From Arthrobacter roseus (GTDB taxonomy: Bacteria > Actinomycetota > Actinomycetes > Actinomycetales > Micrococcaceae): a stretch of 64,000 bases of DNA. Under the pieces are notes generated by a model. That model made no database searches and was not told the origin of the DNA. It saw only the letters and a list, made by a program, of their open reading frames with translations. The stretch covers positions 1,798,001 through 1,862,000 of the forward strand of contig NZ_JAFBCU010000001.1 of the NCBI RefSeq assembly GCF_016907875.1, written 5' to 3'. The translations under genes and the position numbers were made by a program. Shown one piece after another: positions 1 through 10,617 of this stretch. Position 1 is the stretch's first letter. Each line of letters opens with the position of its first letter.

Positions 1-706
1 GATACGGTTCGACGTATGGAGCCCAGCGGTCAGACGCCGCCCGGGAGTCGGCTGGAACCCGACCCCGGTATTTTCCGGTGAGTGCGCCTCTACCCAGGGG
101 CGCCCATGCCATCAGACCGATCCGCATGGCTTCCGATGCAGGAACAACTTCTTGTTCCGCTCGTCTGTTCAAAAGTGAGTACTCACACTGATGGGCTGTC
201 ATGGGAACGGCTGAGAGTGCAGCGGCACGGGCGAGTTGCCAGCCCGCATGGTTCGCAAGACCCACGTAGCGCACCCTGCCTGAGGTATACGCGGTCTCCA
301 GTGCCGAGAGGACTTCGCCCACAGGTACGTGTTCATCCGGGGCTGGTGCCAGCCAAAGGTCCAGATGGTCCGTGCCAAGCCTGCTCATGCTCGCATCCAG
401 AGAGTCCAGCAAACCACGGCGCGAGGAATCCATCCGCGGATCCGACCTACCGCGCCGAAGCCCGCCTTGTGAGACGAGAACGAGATCCTGCCGGGCAACG
501 ACGTCACCGATCAGCGAGCCCAGAATCGCTTCCGACCGACCGTCCGCGAAACTAGCCGCCGTGTCCACCAGTGTTCCGCCCGACGTGAGAAAACACTGTA
601 GCTGGGAACGCGCTGTGTCTTCATCCACCTCTAGACCCCAATTCATGGTTCCAAGGCCAATTTCTGAGACGGACAGGCCGCTGTCACCCATAATTCTTCG
701 CTGCAT
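1..706 (-). CDS. Aldo/keto reductase-like protein, C-terminus cut off by window edge
   Basis: Reverse translation from an ATG at 706 gives about 235 residues without a stop up to the window edge, so the gene is partial at its 3' end. The start reads [19 protein letters not shown], the usual N-terminus of aldo/keto reductases (NADPH-dependent carbonyl reduction, TIM barrel); a second ATG at 691 is less like the family. The catalytic tetrad Asp-Tyr-Lys-His of the superfamily is mostly missing: the DTAxxY segment reads DTAASFADG (Tyr to Phe), the Lys strand reads LVLVSQGG (Gln for Lys), and the His position lies in [10 protein letters not shown]. The fold assignment is firm; reductase activity is doubtful. 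It is transcribed divergently from uppP with a short gap. Confidence 0.85.
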   Translation of the reverse strand, partial: MQRRIMGDSGLSVSEIGLGTMNWGLEVDEDTARSQLQCFLTSGGTLVDTAASFADGRSEAILGSLIGDVVARQDLVLVSQGGLRRGRSDPRMDSSRRGLLDSLDASMSRLGTDHLDLWLAPAPDEHVPVGEVLSALETAYTSGRVRYVGLANHAGWQLARAAALSAVPMTAHQCEYSLLNRRAEQEVVPASEAMRIGLMAWAPLGRGALTGKYRGRVPADSRAASDRWAPYVEPY

Positions 707-755
707 AAGGCAAGCCTACGGGTTTGATTCGATGCCGTGGCATAGGGTCATATCT

Positions 756-1580
756 GTGAATTGGTTCGAAGCTGCTTTCCTGGGATTTATCCAGGGCCTA
801 ACGGAATTTCTCCCGATCTCTTCGAGCGCACACCTGCGCATAGTCGGAGAGCTCCTGCCCAATGCCCAGGACCCCGGAGCCGCTTTTACAGCGATCACCC
901 AGTTGGGTACAGAAACAGCAGTAGTCGTGTACTTCTGGCGGGACATCGTAAGAATCGTCAAGGCCTGGTTTGGATCCCTAGCCGGGAGGGTCCCACGCGG
1001 TGATCCTGATGCCAAGATGGGGTGGCTTGTGATTCTGGGGAGCATCCCGATTGTGCTACTTGGTTTCTTGTTCCAGGACCAGATCGAAGGTGCACTGCGC
1101 AGTTTGTGGCTGATCGCGACAATGCTGATCATCTTCGGTATTATTCTGGCGATCGCTGACACCATAGGCCGGCAGAACCGCGACCTGACGGAGTTGACCT
1201 ACAAACACGGCATTCTGTACGGCTTCGCCCAGGCAATGGCGCTGGTCCCGGGTGTGTCGCGGTCCGGAGGAACTATCACGGCCGGGCTGTTGATGGGTTA
1301 CACCCGTGAGTCCGCTGCAAGGTATTCCTTCTTGTTGGCCATTCCGGCCGTCTTCGGCAGCGGTGTGTATCAACTGGTGAAAAGCTACGACGAGCCAGGG
1401 CCATTTTCGCTGGCGGAGACCGCGCTCGCTACGGGCGTTGCGTTCATCGTCGGCTTCGTGATTATTGGCTGGTTCCTCCGGTATGTGTCCACCAGAAGTT
1501 ACCGGCTTTTCGTCTGGTACCGAATCCTCTTGGGTCTGGCCATTTACCTGCTGCTGGGTTACGGCGTCATTCAACCATAG
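756..1580 (+). CDS. uppP: Undecaprenyl-diphosphatase UppP (BacA family)
   Basis: Integral membrane phosphatase that converts undecaprenyl/decaprenyl diphosphate to the monophosphate carrier lipid for peptidoglycan synthesis; over-expression of this family gives bacitracin tolerance. The two signature motifs are present: [14 protein letters not shown] near residue 15 and PGVSRSGG near residue 165, with about eight hydrophobic segments. From the GTG at 756 ([10 protein letters not shown]-type N-terminus, AGGG eight bases upstream) the protein is 274 residues, normal for the family. An in-frame ATG at 732 would add eight residues; the open frame upstream to 372 lies opposite the aldo/keto reductase gene and is not coding. 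The product pairs functionally with UppS near the other end of the window. Confidence 0.95.
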   Translation: MNWFEAAFLGFIQGLTEFLPISSSAHLRIVGELLPNAQDPGAAFTAITQLGTETAVVVYFWRDIVRIVKAWFGSLAGRVPRGDPDAKMGWLVILGSIPIVLLGFLFQDQIEGALRSLWLIATMLIIFGIILAIADTIGRQNRDLTELTYKHGILYGFAQAMALVPGVSRSGGTITAGLLMGYTRESAARYSFLLAIPAVFGSGVYQLVKSYDEPGPFSLAETALATGVAFIVGFVIIGWFLRYVSTRSYRLFVWYRILLGLAIYLLLGYGVIQP

Positions 1581-1635
1581 AGACAACCGTGGGTTGGTTT
1601 TCAGCTGAACGCCCAGAGACCGTAAGGTGTAATCC

Positions 1636-2901
1636 GTGATTGCCTGGACTTCTACCGTTCCTGAAAATGTCCCCGGGTCGGGGCCTGAGCTGCAGCTCTA
1701 CGATTCTTCCAGTCAGGAGATCCGGCCATTACCTCCCGGAGCCGGAACTGGAATGTACGTCTGCGGAATAACTCCCTACGACGCCACGCACATTGGCCAT
1801 GCTTCAACGTATGTGGCCTTCGATCTTCTCAATCGCTATTGGCGCGACGGCGGCGCGGATGTTCAGTACGTGCAGAACGTCACTGATGTCGATGACCCTC
1901 TTCTTGAACGGGCCGAAGCGACCGGCATCGACTGGCGCGACCTGGCCGTGCAGCAAACGAACCTTTTCCGCGCTGACATGGAGGCGTTGAATGTCCTTGC
2001 CCCACAACACTATGTTGGGGCGGTAGAGACGGTGGACTGGTTGGTTCCGGTGGTTGAGGACCTGTTGGGTGAGGGCATTGCGTACACGGTTTCCAGCGAC
2101 GACGGCGAGCCGGACGGAGACGTCTATTTTTCAGTTGAGAACGGACAATCGGCGTATTCGGGGCAGAACGCCTGGTACCTTGGCCAGATTTCGGGGTTGC
2201 CCGAAGCGACGATGCTTGAACTCTCAGCTGAACGCGGCGGTGACCCCAACCGCCCAGGAAAGCGTAATGCGCTTGACCCTCTCCTTTGGCGTGTGGCGCG
2301 CAGTGGCGAGCCACACTGGGACGGCGGCACACTTGGCCGCGGCCGACCAGGGTGGCATATCGAATGTTCCGTTATTGCCAAGCGACTGCTGCCCCAGCCC
2401 TTCGCCGTCCAGGGCGGTGGTTCTGATCTGGTGTTCCCGCACCACGAAATGAGTGCGGCCCACGCGTGGGCGTCGACCCGGGTACCGCTGGCGCACCACT
2501 ACTGCCATGCCGGCATGGTGGCGCTGGATGGCGAAAAAATGAGTAAGTCCAAGGGCAACTTGGTGTTCGTCTCGCGTCTGTTGAACTCAGGAGTGGATCC
2601 TGCGGCGATTCGGCTCGCTATTCTTGCGCACCATTACCGGTCCGACTGGTCGTGGACCGAGGAGGGGCTGGGGACGGCTCAGCGGCGTGTCGAAGTGTGG
2701 CGTTCCGCCGTTCGACGCGGTACAGAGGAAGCGACGGCAGCTTCTCTGACCCAGGCAGTGCGTCAGGCCATGGCCGATGATCTCGACGCACCAGCAGCAC
2801 TTCTTGCAGTCGATGAATGGTGTGAGCAGGGGGCCACGGGTGGCGGCCACGGAACCGAAGTGGCCACTTTGATGAGTTCACTGCTCGGGGTGCGACTCTA
2901 G
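1636..2901 (+). CDS. mshC: Cysteine:1-D-myo-inosityl 2-amino-2-deoxy-alpha-D-glucopyranoside ligase MshC
   Basis: Catalyses ATP-dependent joining of cysteine to GlcN-Ins, the third enzymatic stage of mycothiol synthesis, the main low-molecular-weight thiol of Actinobacteria. The 421-residue protein is related to class I cysteinyl-tRNA synthetase but lacks the anticodon-binding tail. Seen in sequence: [14 protein letters not shown] containing the HIGH motif (residues about 43-56), the TDVDDPLL segment, and the KMSKSKGN loop near residue 298. GTG start at 1636; length agrees with known MshC (about 412-421). The stop overlaps the convergent PAC2 gene by four bases. The uppP-mshC-PAC2 neighbourhood is conserved in actinobacteria including M. 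tuberculosis. Confidence 0.96.
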   Translation: MIAWTSTVPENVPGSGPELQLYDSSSQEIRPLPPGAGTGMYVCGITPYDATHIGHASTYVAFDLLNRYWRDGGADVQYVQNVTDVDDPLLERAEATGIDWRDLAVQQTNLFRADMEALNVLAPQHYVGAVETVDWLVPVVEDLLGEGIAYTVSSDDGEPDGDVYFSVENGQSAYSGQNAWYLGQISGLPEATMLELSAERGGDPNRPGKRNALDPLLWRVARSGEPHWDGGTLGRGRPGWHIECSVIAKRLLPQPFAVQGGGSDLVFPHHEMSAAHAWASTRVPLAHHYCHAGMVALDGEKMSKSKGNLVFVSRLLNSGVDPAAIRLAILAHHYRSDWSWTEEGLGTAQRRVEVWRSAVRRGTEEATAASLTQAVRQAMADDLDAPAALLAVDEWCEQGATGGGHGTEVATLMSSLLGVRL

Positions 2902-3791
2902 TCCCGACCGCGTTTGCGCAGGTAGCGTTCGAACTCACGCGCTATCGATTCGCCGGTGGCTTCGGGCAATTCTGCCGTGTCTTTAGCTTCCTCTAGTTGC
3001 TTGACATACGCTGCCACTTCAGGGTCTTCAGTGGCGAGCTCATCCACTCCGCGTTCCCATGCTTCGGCTTCACCAGCGAGTGCCTCCGTGTCCACTGGCG
3101 AATCGAGAAGCTCCTCAAGTTTGTTCAGAAGCGCTAGCTGCGCCTTGGGGGAGGGGGAGTGTCCTACGTAATGAGGTACCGCAGCCCAGATGGACAGCGT
3201 GGGAATGTCCGCTAATCCCGCAACCTCGGATAATACGCTGACGATTCCAACAGGTCCCTCATACTCGGAAGATTCAACTCCGAGTGTCTCCCGGACGTCA
3301 GCGTCGTCAGCGGTCACCGTGACGGGAACAGGGCGCGTATGCGGTGCATCCGCCAACAACGCCCCAACCAGAATCACGCAGTCAACATCCAGCTCGCGTG
3401 CAGTGGCCATCAGATCCGCAGTGTAGGAACGCCATTTGTAGGACGGTTCCACACCGTTGACGAAGACAATGTCCAGCGCGGACTCTGGGACCCGGGCCCT
3501 ACTGATGCGTGTCGACGGCCATTTGATGCGCCGGTGGCCATCTGCATCACGACTGAGGATGGGGCGCGTGAACTGAAAGTCGTAATATTCATCGGCGTCA
3601 ATCGACGAGATTTTGTCGGCGTTCCAGTACCCTGACAGGAACTTGAGCGCATCGCTGGCGGCCTCGCCCGCATCGTTCCAGCCCTCAAAGGCAGCGATCA
3701 TGACAGTGAATCGACCTTCGAGGCCGCCACCGCCCAACGGCCACACGCCGCGACTGCGGATTTTTTCCTCGTTCTGGTCCCTGCTCGTCAT
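2898..3791 (-). CDS. PAC2 family protein
   Basis: 297-residue soluble protein with the PAC2 fold (named after a eukaryotic proteasome assembly chaperone). The N-terminal half contains [15 protein letters not shown] near residues 31-45 and the [13 protein letters not shown] segment near 65, both typical of actinobacterial PAC2 proteins; the C-terminus is acidic and helical. The bacterial role is not established. Its position next to the proteasome operon makes a chaperone link tempting, but it also lies beside mshC in genomes, and in this window it runs on the opposite strand to the proteasome genes. Tail-to-tail four-base overlap with mshC. Confidence 0.85.
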   Translation of the reverse strand: MTSRDQNEEKIRSRGVWPLGGGGLEGRFTVMIAAFEGWNDAGEAASDALKFLSGYWNADKISSIDADEYYDFQFTRPILSRDADGHRRIKWPSTRISRARVPESALDIVFVNGVEPSYKWRSYTADLMATARELDVDCVILVGALLADAPHTRPVPVTVTADDADVRETLGVESSEYEGPVGIVSVLSEVAGLADIPTLSIWAAVPHYVGHSPSPKAQLALLNKLEELLDSPVDTEALAGEAEAWERGVDELATEDPEVAAYVKQLEEAKDTAELPEATGESIAREFERYLRKRGRD

Positions 3792-3894
3792 CCTCCAACC
3801 CTATGGTGCGCTCGTCCCGATGTCAGTTCACTCACCCCAGTCACGATGGGATGGCGAATGGCTGGCAGCGTGGCGCAAACGTAGACTGGCACGT

Positions 3895-5040
3895 ATGACG
3901 GAACCGAATAAGCCGCGACGTGGCGGGATATCTCTTGGCCGCATTGCTTCCGTGCCCATAGTGCTGGCTTACTCGTGGTTCCTCATCGCTGCTTACGTCG
4001 TTGTCGTCTTCGGCCCACGGGTATCGACGCAATTTCCCGCCATCGGCGTCACTGCATATCTGGTTGCCTTTGCGTACGCCATCCTGCTGATGCTTTCTGT
4101 GCTGGTGCATGAACTCGCCCACGCGCTCTCAGCCCGAGCTTTCGGCTGGCCCACGGACAAAATTGTTCTCACGCTGTGGGGTGGTCACACACAGTTCTCG
4201 GGTTTCGTAGCCACCCCGGGACGCTCCGTGATCATGGCGATGGCAGGCCCGGCTGCCAACGCTGTCATAGCCTTCGTCGGCTGGCTGATCCTTCCCTTGT
4301 TCGACCCGGGGTCCGTTGGCTCGCTGCTAGTCAACATCCTGGTGTGGGCGAACATCCTCATCGCTGCGTTCAACGTGCTGCCTGGACTTCCTCTCGACGG
4401 CGGACGAATGGTCGAATCTCTGGTCTGGAAGGCCACTGGAAGCCAGCACAAGGGCACCATAGCTGCGGGATGGGCCGGACGGGTGATCGTCGTCGTCATG
4501 GTGCTCGGGCTTTTGGTGGTGCCGCTACTTCGCGGGGGAGCACCGGATCTCACAGTCCTGATCATCACCTTGTTAGTTGGTGGCTTCATGTGGATGGGCG
4601 CCAGCAGCGCCATCTACGCGGCGCACATCTATCTCAGAGTGGATAGCACCAGTGTCCGCGCGCTCATGCAGGCAGCCGTTGGAGTTCCCATGGGTGCCTC
4701 GGTGCTGCAGGCAGAAGCTGCCGGATCTGGAGTGCCCGCCGTCGTTCTGCTCGACGACGAAGGACGGCCTACAGCCATCCTCGACAATGTCGCCGCTCAA
4801 AATGTTCCTGTGCACCTTCGTGCAACAACGCCGTCGTCCGCGGCTGCCAGGACCCTGGCTGATGATGCGGTGCTCATGGACTGGCAGGAGGGGCCGGGCC
4901 TGGTCGCAGTCATGACTAAGCTGGACAGAAGCGAGTACGCGATCGTAGGCGATCAGCGGCAAGTTGTCGGCGTGCTGTATCAAGCTGCGGTGGTAGCGGC
5001 GGTGAAGGGCCAACGGAACCCCGTGCATGGCCAACGATGA
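3895..5040 (+). CDS. Site-2 protease family protein (M50B intramembrane zinc metalloprotease)
   Basis: Polytopic membrane protease of the S2P class, expected to cut substrates inside the membrane. The zinc-binding motif HELAH is at residues 72-76 and the third ligand region LDGG at 167-170, each inside hydrophobic segments; about six membrane helices are visible in the first 260 residues. The C-terminal 120 residues are soluble and resemble a degenerate CBS-type regulatory region, as in Rip3-like proteins. ATG at 3895 gives 381 residues; the open frame runs back to 3613 but that part is opposite the PAC2 gene. The end overlaps trmI by 14 bases, suggesting translational coupling. Substrate unknown. 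Confidence 0.88.
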   Translation: MTEPNKPRRGGISLGRIASVPIVLAYSWFLIAAYVVVVFGPRVSTQFPAIGVTAYLVAFAYAILLMLSVLVHELAHALSARAFGWPTDKIVLTLWGGHTQFSGFVATPGRSVIMAMAGPAANAVIAFVGWLILPLFDPGSVGSLLVNILVWANILIAAFNVLPGLPLDGGRMVESLVWKATGSQHKGTIAAGWAGRVIVVVMVLGLLVVPLLRGGAPDLTVLIITLLVGGFMWMGASSAIYAAHIYLRVDSTSVRALMQAAVGVPMGASVLQAEAAGSGVPAVVLLDDEGRPTAILDNVAAQNVPVHLRATTPSSAAARTLADDAVLMDWQEGPGLVAVMTKLDRSEYAIVGDQRQVVGVLYQAAVVAAVKGQRNPVHGQR

Positions 5041-6154
5041 CCAAGAAGAGAGTATGAAACCAACAGTGCAGAAGAACCTGGAGCAGCCAGCAATGCCCAT
5101 TCCTGAAAATGCCCCAGCATCACAACCGCACGGTGCGGCCGTGCGCCGCGGGCCCCTGCGCGCAGGCGAACGCGTTCAGCTGACGGATAACAAGGGCCGA
5201 CGCAACACCATCACCCTGACCGAGGGTGGGGCCTTCCACACCCATCGTGGTTTTCTGACCCACGACCAACTCATCGGGCAGCCAGAAGGCGTGGTCGTGG
5301 CCAACACCACGGGACACCAGTATCAGGGGCTGAGGCCGTTACTGTCCGATTTTGTTTTGTCGATGCCTCGTGGCGCTGCCGTTGTTTACCCGAAGGATGC
5401 TGGCCAGATTGTGACGATGGCAGACATCTTCCCGGGTGCCAGGGTAGTTGAAGCTGGCGTGGGGTCCGGTGCACTGAGTATTTCGCTGCTTCGGGCAGTC
5501 GGGGATCTGGGCCGGTTGCATTCATTTGAGCGGCGCGAAGAATTTGCTGATATTGCCCGCGGAAATGTCGAAACCATTTTTGGTGGTCCGCACCCGGCAT
5601 GGCAGCTTTCGCTCGGAGATTTCCAGGATGAAGTCATCAAGTCCGAGGAACCGGGAAGCGTCGACCGGGTAGTCCTTGACATGCTGGCACCGTGGGAATG
5701 TATCGACGCCGTGGCAACGGTTCTCGCTCCAGGTGGAGTGTGGATCAGCTATGTGGCCACCGTGACTCAACTCTCGCGCACGGCCGAAGCTATCCGCGCG
5801 GATGGACGCTTTACCGAGCCCGACGGGTGGGAGTCCATGGTCCGCGGATGGCACCTTGAAGGCCTCGCAGTCCGTCCGGATCACCGGATGGTCGCGCACA
5901 CAGGATTCCTTCTGACGGCCAGGAGGCTAGCCGATGGAGTCACCGGACTATCTCCCAAACGCAAACCGTCCAAAACTGGTTTCAGTCAGGAAGACCTCGA
6001 TGCGTGGACCCCACAGGCCGTGGGTGAACGGGATGTTTCAGACCGGAAGCTCAGACGCGCGGCGCGCGAAGCCAGCTCAACGGTGCAACGCGGAGCACTG
6101 GTCCACGCAGAGGAACTCAGGAAGCAACAGGGGCTCGAAGAGTCCGGAGACTAG
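5027..6154 (+). CDS. trmI: tRNA (adenine-N1-)-methyltransferase, TrmI type
   Basis: SAM-dependent enzyme that makes m1A58 in the T-loop of tRNAs, stabilising tRNA structure. The N-terminal small beta domain ([13 protein letters not shown], about residues 42-54, then HRGFLTHD) is followed by the Rossmann-fold domain with the SAM motif [12 protein letters not shown] around residue 140 and [11 protein letters not shown] for ribose binding. The 375-residue length includes a basic C-terminal tail found in actinobacterial members. Starts possible at 5027 or at ATG 5054; the conserved part begins later, so either is acceptable. TrmI next to the proteasome ATPase is a conserved actinobacterial pairing (Rv2118c/Rv2115c). 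Confidence 0.93.
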   Translation: MANDDQEESMKPTVQKNLEQPAMPIPENAPASQPHGAAVRRGPLRAGERVQLTDNKGRRNTITLTEGGAFHTHRGFLTHDQLIGQPEGVVVANTTGHQYQGLRPLLSDFVLSMPRGAAVVYPKDAGQIVTMADIFPGARVVEAGVGSGALSISLLRAVGDLGRLHSFERREEFADIARGNVETIFGGPHPAWQLSLGDFQDEVIKSEEPGSVDRVVLDMLAPWECIDAVATVLAPGGVWISYVATVTQLSRTAEAIRADGRFTEPDGWESMVRGWHLEGLAVRPDHRMVAHTGFLLTARRLADGVTGLSPKRKPSKTGFSQEDLDAWTPQAVGERDVSDRKLRRAAREASSTVQRGALVHAEELRKQQGLEESGD

Positions 6155-6171
6155 AAGAAGGCGGTATCGCT

Positions 6172-7932
6172 GTGTCGCAGTCAGGGATTCAGGAGCAGGA
6201 ACCGGATAAGAATAACACCACCGGCGGCGTTCAAGGGGAGCAGGCTGCCCTTGTACGGCGGCTCAGCGTACTTCGGGACAAACTGCGGACTATCGATCGG
6301 CAGCTGGCGGCAGCAACTCAGAACAACAGCAAGCTAGTTTCCATGCTGGAATCGGCAAAGGCGGAGATTCTCCGTCTCAAGGATGCCCTGGAGAACGAAG
6401 GTGGGACACCGTTCAGTTTTGGAATCGTTCAACAGGTGAACAGGACGCAGGAACGGGAAGAAGGCCGTAACATTCGCGCTACCGTTCAGGAAAGCGTGGA
6501 CATCATGCAGTCCGGGCGAAAGCTCCGAGTCGGCATGTCACCGCTGCTCAGCATCTCCGAGCTGTCCAGCGGTCAGGAAGTCCTCCTGAACGAATCGCTG
6601 ACGATCGTCGCGGCGCTCGGATATGAGCGTGCCGGTGAAGTCGTCACGGTTAAGGAACTTCTGGGACCAGACCGGGTGCTCATTGTCGGCCGGGCGGATG
6701 AGGAACGTGTCGTTCGCCTCTCTGGCCAACTGCTGAAGGATGCTCCACGCGTCGGCGACGGCGTGTCCCTTGACTCCCGCTCCGGCTATGCATTGGAACG
6801 GATTCCGCGCAGCGAGGTTGAAAACCTGGTTCTCGAGGAAGTTCCTGAAATTTCTTATGCGGATATCGGCGGTCTTGGCCCGCAGATCGAGCAAATCCAC
6901 GATGCAGTCGAACTGCCGTTCCTTCACCCGGACCTCTACCGCGAGCACGGTCTCAAGGCCCCCAAAGGGATCCTGCTCTACGGCCCGCCAGGGTGCGGTA
7001 AGACCCTTATCGCGAAAGCGGTTGCCAATTCGCTTGCAGCCCGAGCCCGCGAGAAGGCCGGAACTCCCTTCGTCAAGAGCTACTTTTTGAACATTAAAGG
7101 CCCCGAGCTGCTTGACAAGTATGTCGGTGAAACTGAACGAAGCATCCGCTCCATCTTTGCCCGGGCCAGGGAAAAAGCCTCAGCGGGCTCACCCGTCGTC
7201 GTCTTCTTCGACGAAATGGATTCGCTGTTCCGTACCCGTGGCACAGGAGTATCCTCCGACGTTGAGACAACCATTGTGCCGCAACTCCTCAGCGAGATTG
7301 ACGGCGTGGAAACCCTCGAGAACGTGATCGTCATTGGCGCGTCAAACCGCGAAGACATGATAGATCCTGCCATCCTGCGGCCGGGACGTTTGGACGTCAA
7401 AATCAAGATAGAACGGCCGGACGCCCAGGGGGCGGGCGAGATCTTCGGAAAGTACCTCAATGCAGACCTTCCGCTACATCCCAACGACCTCGCGGAGTAC
7501 GAAGGCGATAGGAACCGCACCGTTGACGCGATGATCCAGCTGACTGTGGAGAAGATGTATGCAACGGACAAGACCAACGAATACCTTGAAGTGACGTACG
7601 CCAATGGTGATACGGAGATGCTGTACTTCAAGGACTTCAATTCAGGCGCCGTTATTCAGAACGTCGTGGACCGGGCTAAGAAATACGCCATCAAGGACTT
7701 TCTATCAGATGGTGTCCGGGGCCTGCGGATTGACCACCTTCTCCGAGCAGTCGTCGATGAATTCCGCGAGCATGAGGATCTGCCAAACACCACGAATCCG
7801 GACGACTGGGCACGTATCTCCGGCAAAAAGGGGGAACGCATCACGTACATACGTACGATCATCCAGGGCAAAGCTGGCCAGGAACCGGGAAAGACCATCG
7901 AAACACAGCCGAACACCGGACAGTACCTGTGA
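6172..7932 (+). CDS. arc: Proteasome-associated AAA ATPase (ARC/Mpa)
   Basis: Hexameric unfoldase that recognises pupylated proteins and feeds them into the 20S proteasome. Domain order: N-terminal coiled coil (about residues 25-75) that binds Pup, two OB-fold domains (about 90-225), then AAA module with Walker A GPPGCGKT at 271-278 and Walker [10 protein letters not shown] near 343-351. The protein ends in GQYL; a penultimate tyrosine in such a tail is the known proteasome-docking element of Mpa. 586 residues against 609 in M. tuberculosis. GTG start at 6172, 17 bases after trmI. The stop overlaps the dop start (GTGA), so the two are co-translated. Confidence 0.97.
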   Translation: MSQSGIQEQEPDKNNTTGGVQGEQAALVRRLSVLRDKLRTIDRQLAAATQNNSKLVSMLESAKAEILRLKDALENEGGTPFSFGIVQQVNRTQEREEGRNIRATVQESVDIMQSGRKLRVGMSPLLSISELSSGQEVLLNESLTIVAALGYERAGEVVTVKELLGPDRVLIVGRADEERVVRLSGQLLKDAPRVGDGVSLDSRSGYALERIPRSEVENLVLEEVPEISYADIGGLGPQIEQIHDAVELPFLHPDLYREHGLKAPKGILLYGPPGCGKTLIAKAVANSLAARAREKAGTPFVKSYFLNIKGPELLDKYVGETERSIRSIFARAREKASAGSPVVVFFDEMDSLFRTRGTGVSSDVETTIVPQLLSEIDGVETLENVIVIGASNREDMIDPAILRPGRLDVKIKIERPDAQGAGEIFGKYLNADLPLHPNDLAEYEGDRNRTVDAMIQLTVEKMYATDKTNEYLEVTYANGDTEMLYFKDFNSGAVIQNVVDRAKKYAIKDFLSDGVRGLRIDHLLRAVVDEFREHEDLPNTTNPDDWARISGKKGERITYIRTIIQGKAGQEPGKTIETQPNTGQYL

Positions 7933-9521
7933 GTGTTAGGCGGGTCATGGGGACCGAAACCGAATATGGTGTGCTGGCTCCCTCTCAACCCGGCGCCAAC
8001 TCCACGGTCCTGTCCAGCCAGATCGTCAACGCCTATGCAGCCACCCTGCGTGAAGGGTACGGAAATCTCGCTGGAACGCGCTGGGACTACACCGATGAGC
8101 ATCCATTGCAGGACGCACGCGGATGGGAAATGTCCCGAAGTGAAGCGCATGCTTCCCAGCTGACGGATCAAGCGCCGGTGCTCGATGCTGAGCAGATCGC
8201 CTTGGCCGGTGCGGATTTCAGCGGCGCTTTCGAGACCGGTTCAGAAGACGACGTGCTGATGAACATGGTACTCGGCAACGGAGCACGGCTTTATGTGGAT
8301 CATGCGCACCCTGAATATTCCTCTCCGGAGGTCACCAATCCGCGCGATGCGGTGCTGTGGGACAAGGCTGGGGACGTAGTTGTTCAGCGCGCCATGGAAC
8401 GAGTGGCAGCGACCCCGGGTTTTGCGCCGGTCAACCTTTACAAGAACAACACGGATAGCAAGTCCGTTTCCTATGGTTCCCACGAGAACTACCTGATGCC
8501 ACGCTCAGTGCCGTTCTCCGCAATAGCGTCCGGTCTCCTTCCCTTCTTCGCGTCCCGGCAGGTTATCTGCGGCGCGGGCAGGGTTGGCCTCGGCGCACTC
8601 TCGCAGGAATCGGGCTACCAGATAAGCCAAAGAGCAGATTTTTTCGAGGCATCCGTTGGGCTCGAAACCACGGTTCGTCGCCCGATCATCAATACCCGGG
8701 ATGAGCCTCACGCGGTAGCGGACAAGTATCGGCGCCTGCACGTCATCATCGGCGACGCGAACCTCAGTGAAGTATCGTGCTATCTCAAGGTCGGTACTGC
8801 TGCGCTGGTGCTGGACATGATTGAAGCCGGGACTGTGCCGAATCTGGAACTCGATTCACCGGTTGAGGCGCTGCAGAGAATCAGTCATGATCCGTCGCTG
8901 CAGGCAACAGTACGCACCACAGATGGCCGTTCCCTGACTGGAGTGGATCTGCAGGAAATCTACTTCGAAGCGGCACAGGCGCACGTAGGCAATGACGCGG
9001 ATGAACAAACACAGGACGTGCTGGCACGATGGGGAACACTGATCGATGTTCTTCGGCGTAACCCCATGGACGCGGCACGGGACGTGGACTGGGTGGCCAA
9101 GCTGAAATTGCTCCACGCATTTCGCGATCGCGACAACCTGGAATGGTCGGATGCACGCTTGGCACTGGTCGATCTCCAGTACGCGGACATGCGGCCATCA
9201 AAGGGGTTGTATTACAGGCTCGCAGCACGGGGCCAGATGACGCGTCTGCTAACCGACGGCGAGATTGAGACCGCCGTCTTAAACCCGCCATCGGACACCC
9301 GCGCCTATTTCCGAGGTAACTGTGTCAGCCGTTATTCAGCAAACGTGGCGAGCGCAAGCTGGGATTCGATTGTCTTCGAACTACCTGGGAGGCGGAGGTT
9401 GCAACGAATTCAGACACTAGAGCCCGGCAGGGGCACCCAGCTGCTCACTGAGCATCTGTTTGAAGCGGCCGATGACGTGGAACATTTCGTATCGCTGCTT
9501 CTGGGCGATACCCCGGGCTAA
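7929..9521 (+). CDS. dop: Depupylase/deamidase of Pup (Dop)
   Basis: Converts the C-terminal glutamine of Pup to glutamate, which PafA needs, and also removes Pup from tagged proteins. Carboxylate-amine ligase fold shared with PafA and glutamine synthetase. Seen: [12 protein letters not shown] at the N-terminus with the nucleotide/metal-binding Glu, [18 protein letters not shown] (about residues 116-133), and [18 protein letters not shown] near residue 175. It carries the inserted Dop loop region after residue 40 (a long segment rich in Ala/Thr/Asp) that PafA lacks. 530 residues; GTG start overlaps the arc stop by four bases. Part of the arc-dop-pup-prcB-prcA-pafA operon. Confidence 0.96.
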   Translation: MSVRRVMGTETEYGVLAPSQPGANSTVLSSQIVNAYAATLREGYGNLAGTRWDYTDEHPLQDARGWEMSRSEAHASQLTDQAPVLDAEQIALAGADFSGAFETGSEDDVLMNMVLGNGARLYVDHAHPEYSSPEVTNPRDAVLWDKAGDVVVQRAMERVAATPGFAPVNLYKNNTDSKSVSYGSHENYLMPRSVPFSAIASGLLPFFASRQVICGAGRVGLGALSQESGYQISQRADFFEASVGLETTVRRPIINTRDEPHAVADKYRRLHVIIGDANLSEVSCYLKVGTAALVLDMIEAGTVPNLELDSPVEALQRISHDPSLQATVRTTDGRSLTGVDLQEIYFEAAQAHVGNDADEQTQDVLARWGTLIDVLRRNPMDAARDVDWVAKLKLLHAFRDRDNLEWSDARLALVDLQYADMRPSKGLYYRLAARGQMTRLLTDGEIETAVLNPPSDTRAYFRGNCVSRYSANVASASWDSIVFELPGRRRLQRIQTLEPGRGTQLLTEHLFEAADDVEHFVSLLLGDTPG

Positions 9522-9586
9522 GGTGGCACCATAGATGACACAGGGGACGTACTTAACGCCGATGACGTGAATGAGGAGGCAGTTCA

Positions 9587-9793
9587 ATGGCAACGCAGGA
9601 AAGCAAGAACACCGGGTCGCAGTCCCGTGAGGTCGATGAGGTAGACGAAACGCCTCTACCCACACAGCAGTCCTCTGTGGACATCACGCAGCAAACGGCG
9701 GGAACCGATGATCTTCTCGACGAGATCGACGGCGTGTTGGAAGTCAACGCTGAGGAGTTCGTCCGCGGATTTGTTCAAAAGGGTGGGCAGTAA
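9587..9793 (+). CDS. pup: Prokaryotic ubiquitin-like protein Pup
   Basis: Small, mostly disordered modifier that PafA attaches through its C-terminal residue to lysines of proteins to be degraded. 68 residues, acidic, ending in VQKGGQ: the terminal Gln means it must be deamidated by Dop before use, as in mycobacteria. The helix-forming segment that meets the ARC coiled coil is [19 protein letters not shown] (about residues 42-60). GAGGAGG lies eight to fourteen bases before the ATG. The 65-base gap after dop is larger than other gaps in the operon, and prcB follows four bases after the stop. Confidence 0.98.
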   Translation: MATQESKNTGSQSREVDEVDETPLPTQQSSVDITQQTAGTDDLLDEIDGVLEVNAEEFVRGFVQKGGQ

Positions 9794-9797
9794 GCCA

Positions 9798-10616
9798 ATG
9801 ATGGAGGGCCGCGAACGCGTCGTCGCGGACGCCGCCGTTGCGTCGTTCAGTGCCTATCTCAGTGCAGCACACCCGGACCAGCTGCCGTTTTCTCGTAATC
9901 TGGGAGCGGCAACGGGTGGTTCGAGTGCTTTGGCACCGCAGGCAACCACTATTGTCGCCATGACCTATTCGGGTGGCACGCTGATGGCGGGGGACCGGCG
10001 AGCCACGATGGGAAACGTCATCGCCAGCCGGCATATCGAGAAGGTATTCCCTGCAGACCAATACTCAGTTTTGGGCATCGCAGGCACCGCTGGCATAGCG
10101 ATGGACCTCATGCGTCTGTTTCAGGTGGAACTTGAACACTACGAGAAAATTGAAGACACGCTCATGAGCCTCGACGGCAAGGCTAACAGGCTTGCCGCCA
10201 TGGTTCGCGCGAACCTCCCGTTGGCCATGCAGGGGCTGGCTGTTATTCCGCTGTTCACCGGATACGACACAGCGCTCCACATTGGTCGGCTCTTTTCTTA
10301 TGATGTCACCGGAGGGCGGTACGAAGAGCAGGAACACCACAGTGTCGGTTCCGGGGCCGGGTTTGCGCGCGGGGCGTTGAAAAAGCTCTGGCAGCCCAAT
10401 ATGTCTCGCAGCACAGCTGTTGATGTTGCTGTTGAGGCCCTCTATGACGCAGCCGACGACGATTCGGCCACCGGCGGACCGGATCCGGTCCGCGATCTAT
10501 GGCCAGTGGTCTACGCGGTCGATGCTGCTGGAACGGTGCGTATCCCGGACCGGGAGCTGGCGGCAGCAGCGGCCAGAATTATTGGCGTCCGCAGCAGCGT
10601 TGGGCGGGAGGCCTGA
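9798..10616 (+). CDS. prcB: 20S proteasome beta subunit PrcB
   Basis: Catalytic subunit of the 20S core particle. A propeptide of about 49 residues precedes [20 protein letters not shown]; the first Thr of this (Thr50 from the ATG at 9798) is expected to be the nucleophile exposed by self-cleavage. The residue before it is Ala, where M. tuberculosis has Gly. Conserved Asp/Arg and Lys positions of Ntn hydrolases (MAGDRRA, IEKVF) are present. ATG at 9798 or 9801, closely following pup; the frame remains open upstream but overlaps pup. 272 residues. prcA begins directly after the stop. Confidence 0.96.
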   Translation: MMEGRERVVADAAVASFSAYLSAAHPDQLPFSRNLGAATGGSSALAPQATTIVAMTYSGGTLMAGDRRATMGNVIASRHIEKVFPADQYSVLGIAGTAGIAMDLMRLFQVELEHYEKIEDTLMSLDGKANRLAAMVRANLPLAMQGLAVIPLFTGYDTALHIGRLFSYDVTGGRYEEQEHHSVGSGAGFARGALKKLWQPNMSRSTAVDVAVEALYDAADDDSATGGPDPVRDLWPVVYAVDAAGTVRIPDRELAAAAARIIGVRSSVGREA

Positions 10617-10617
10617 C

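Noticed and set aside
372-755. Open plus-strand frame upstream of uppP
   Set aside because: It reads through in frame with uppP but has no similarity to UppP, and the same bases code on the minus strand for the aldo/keto reductase-like protein.
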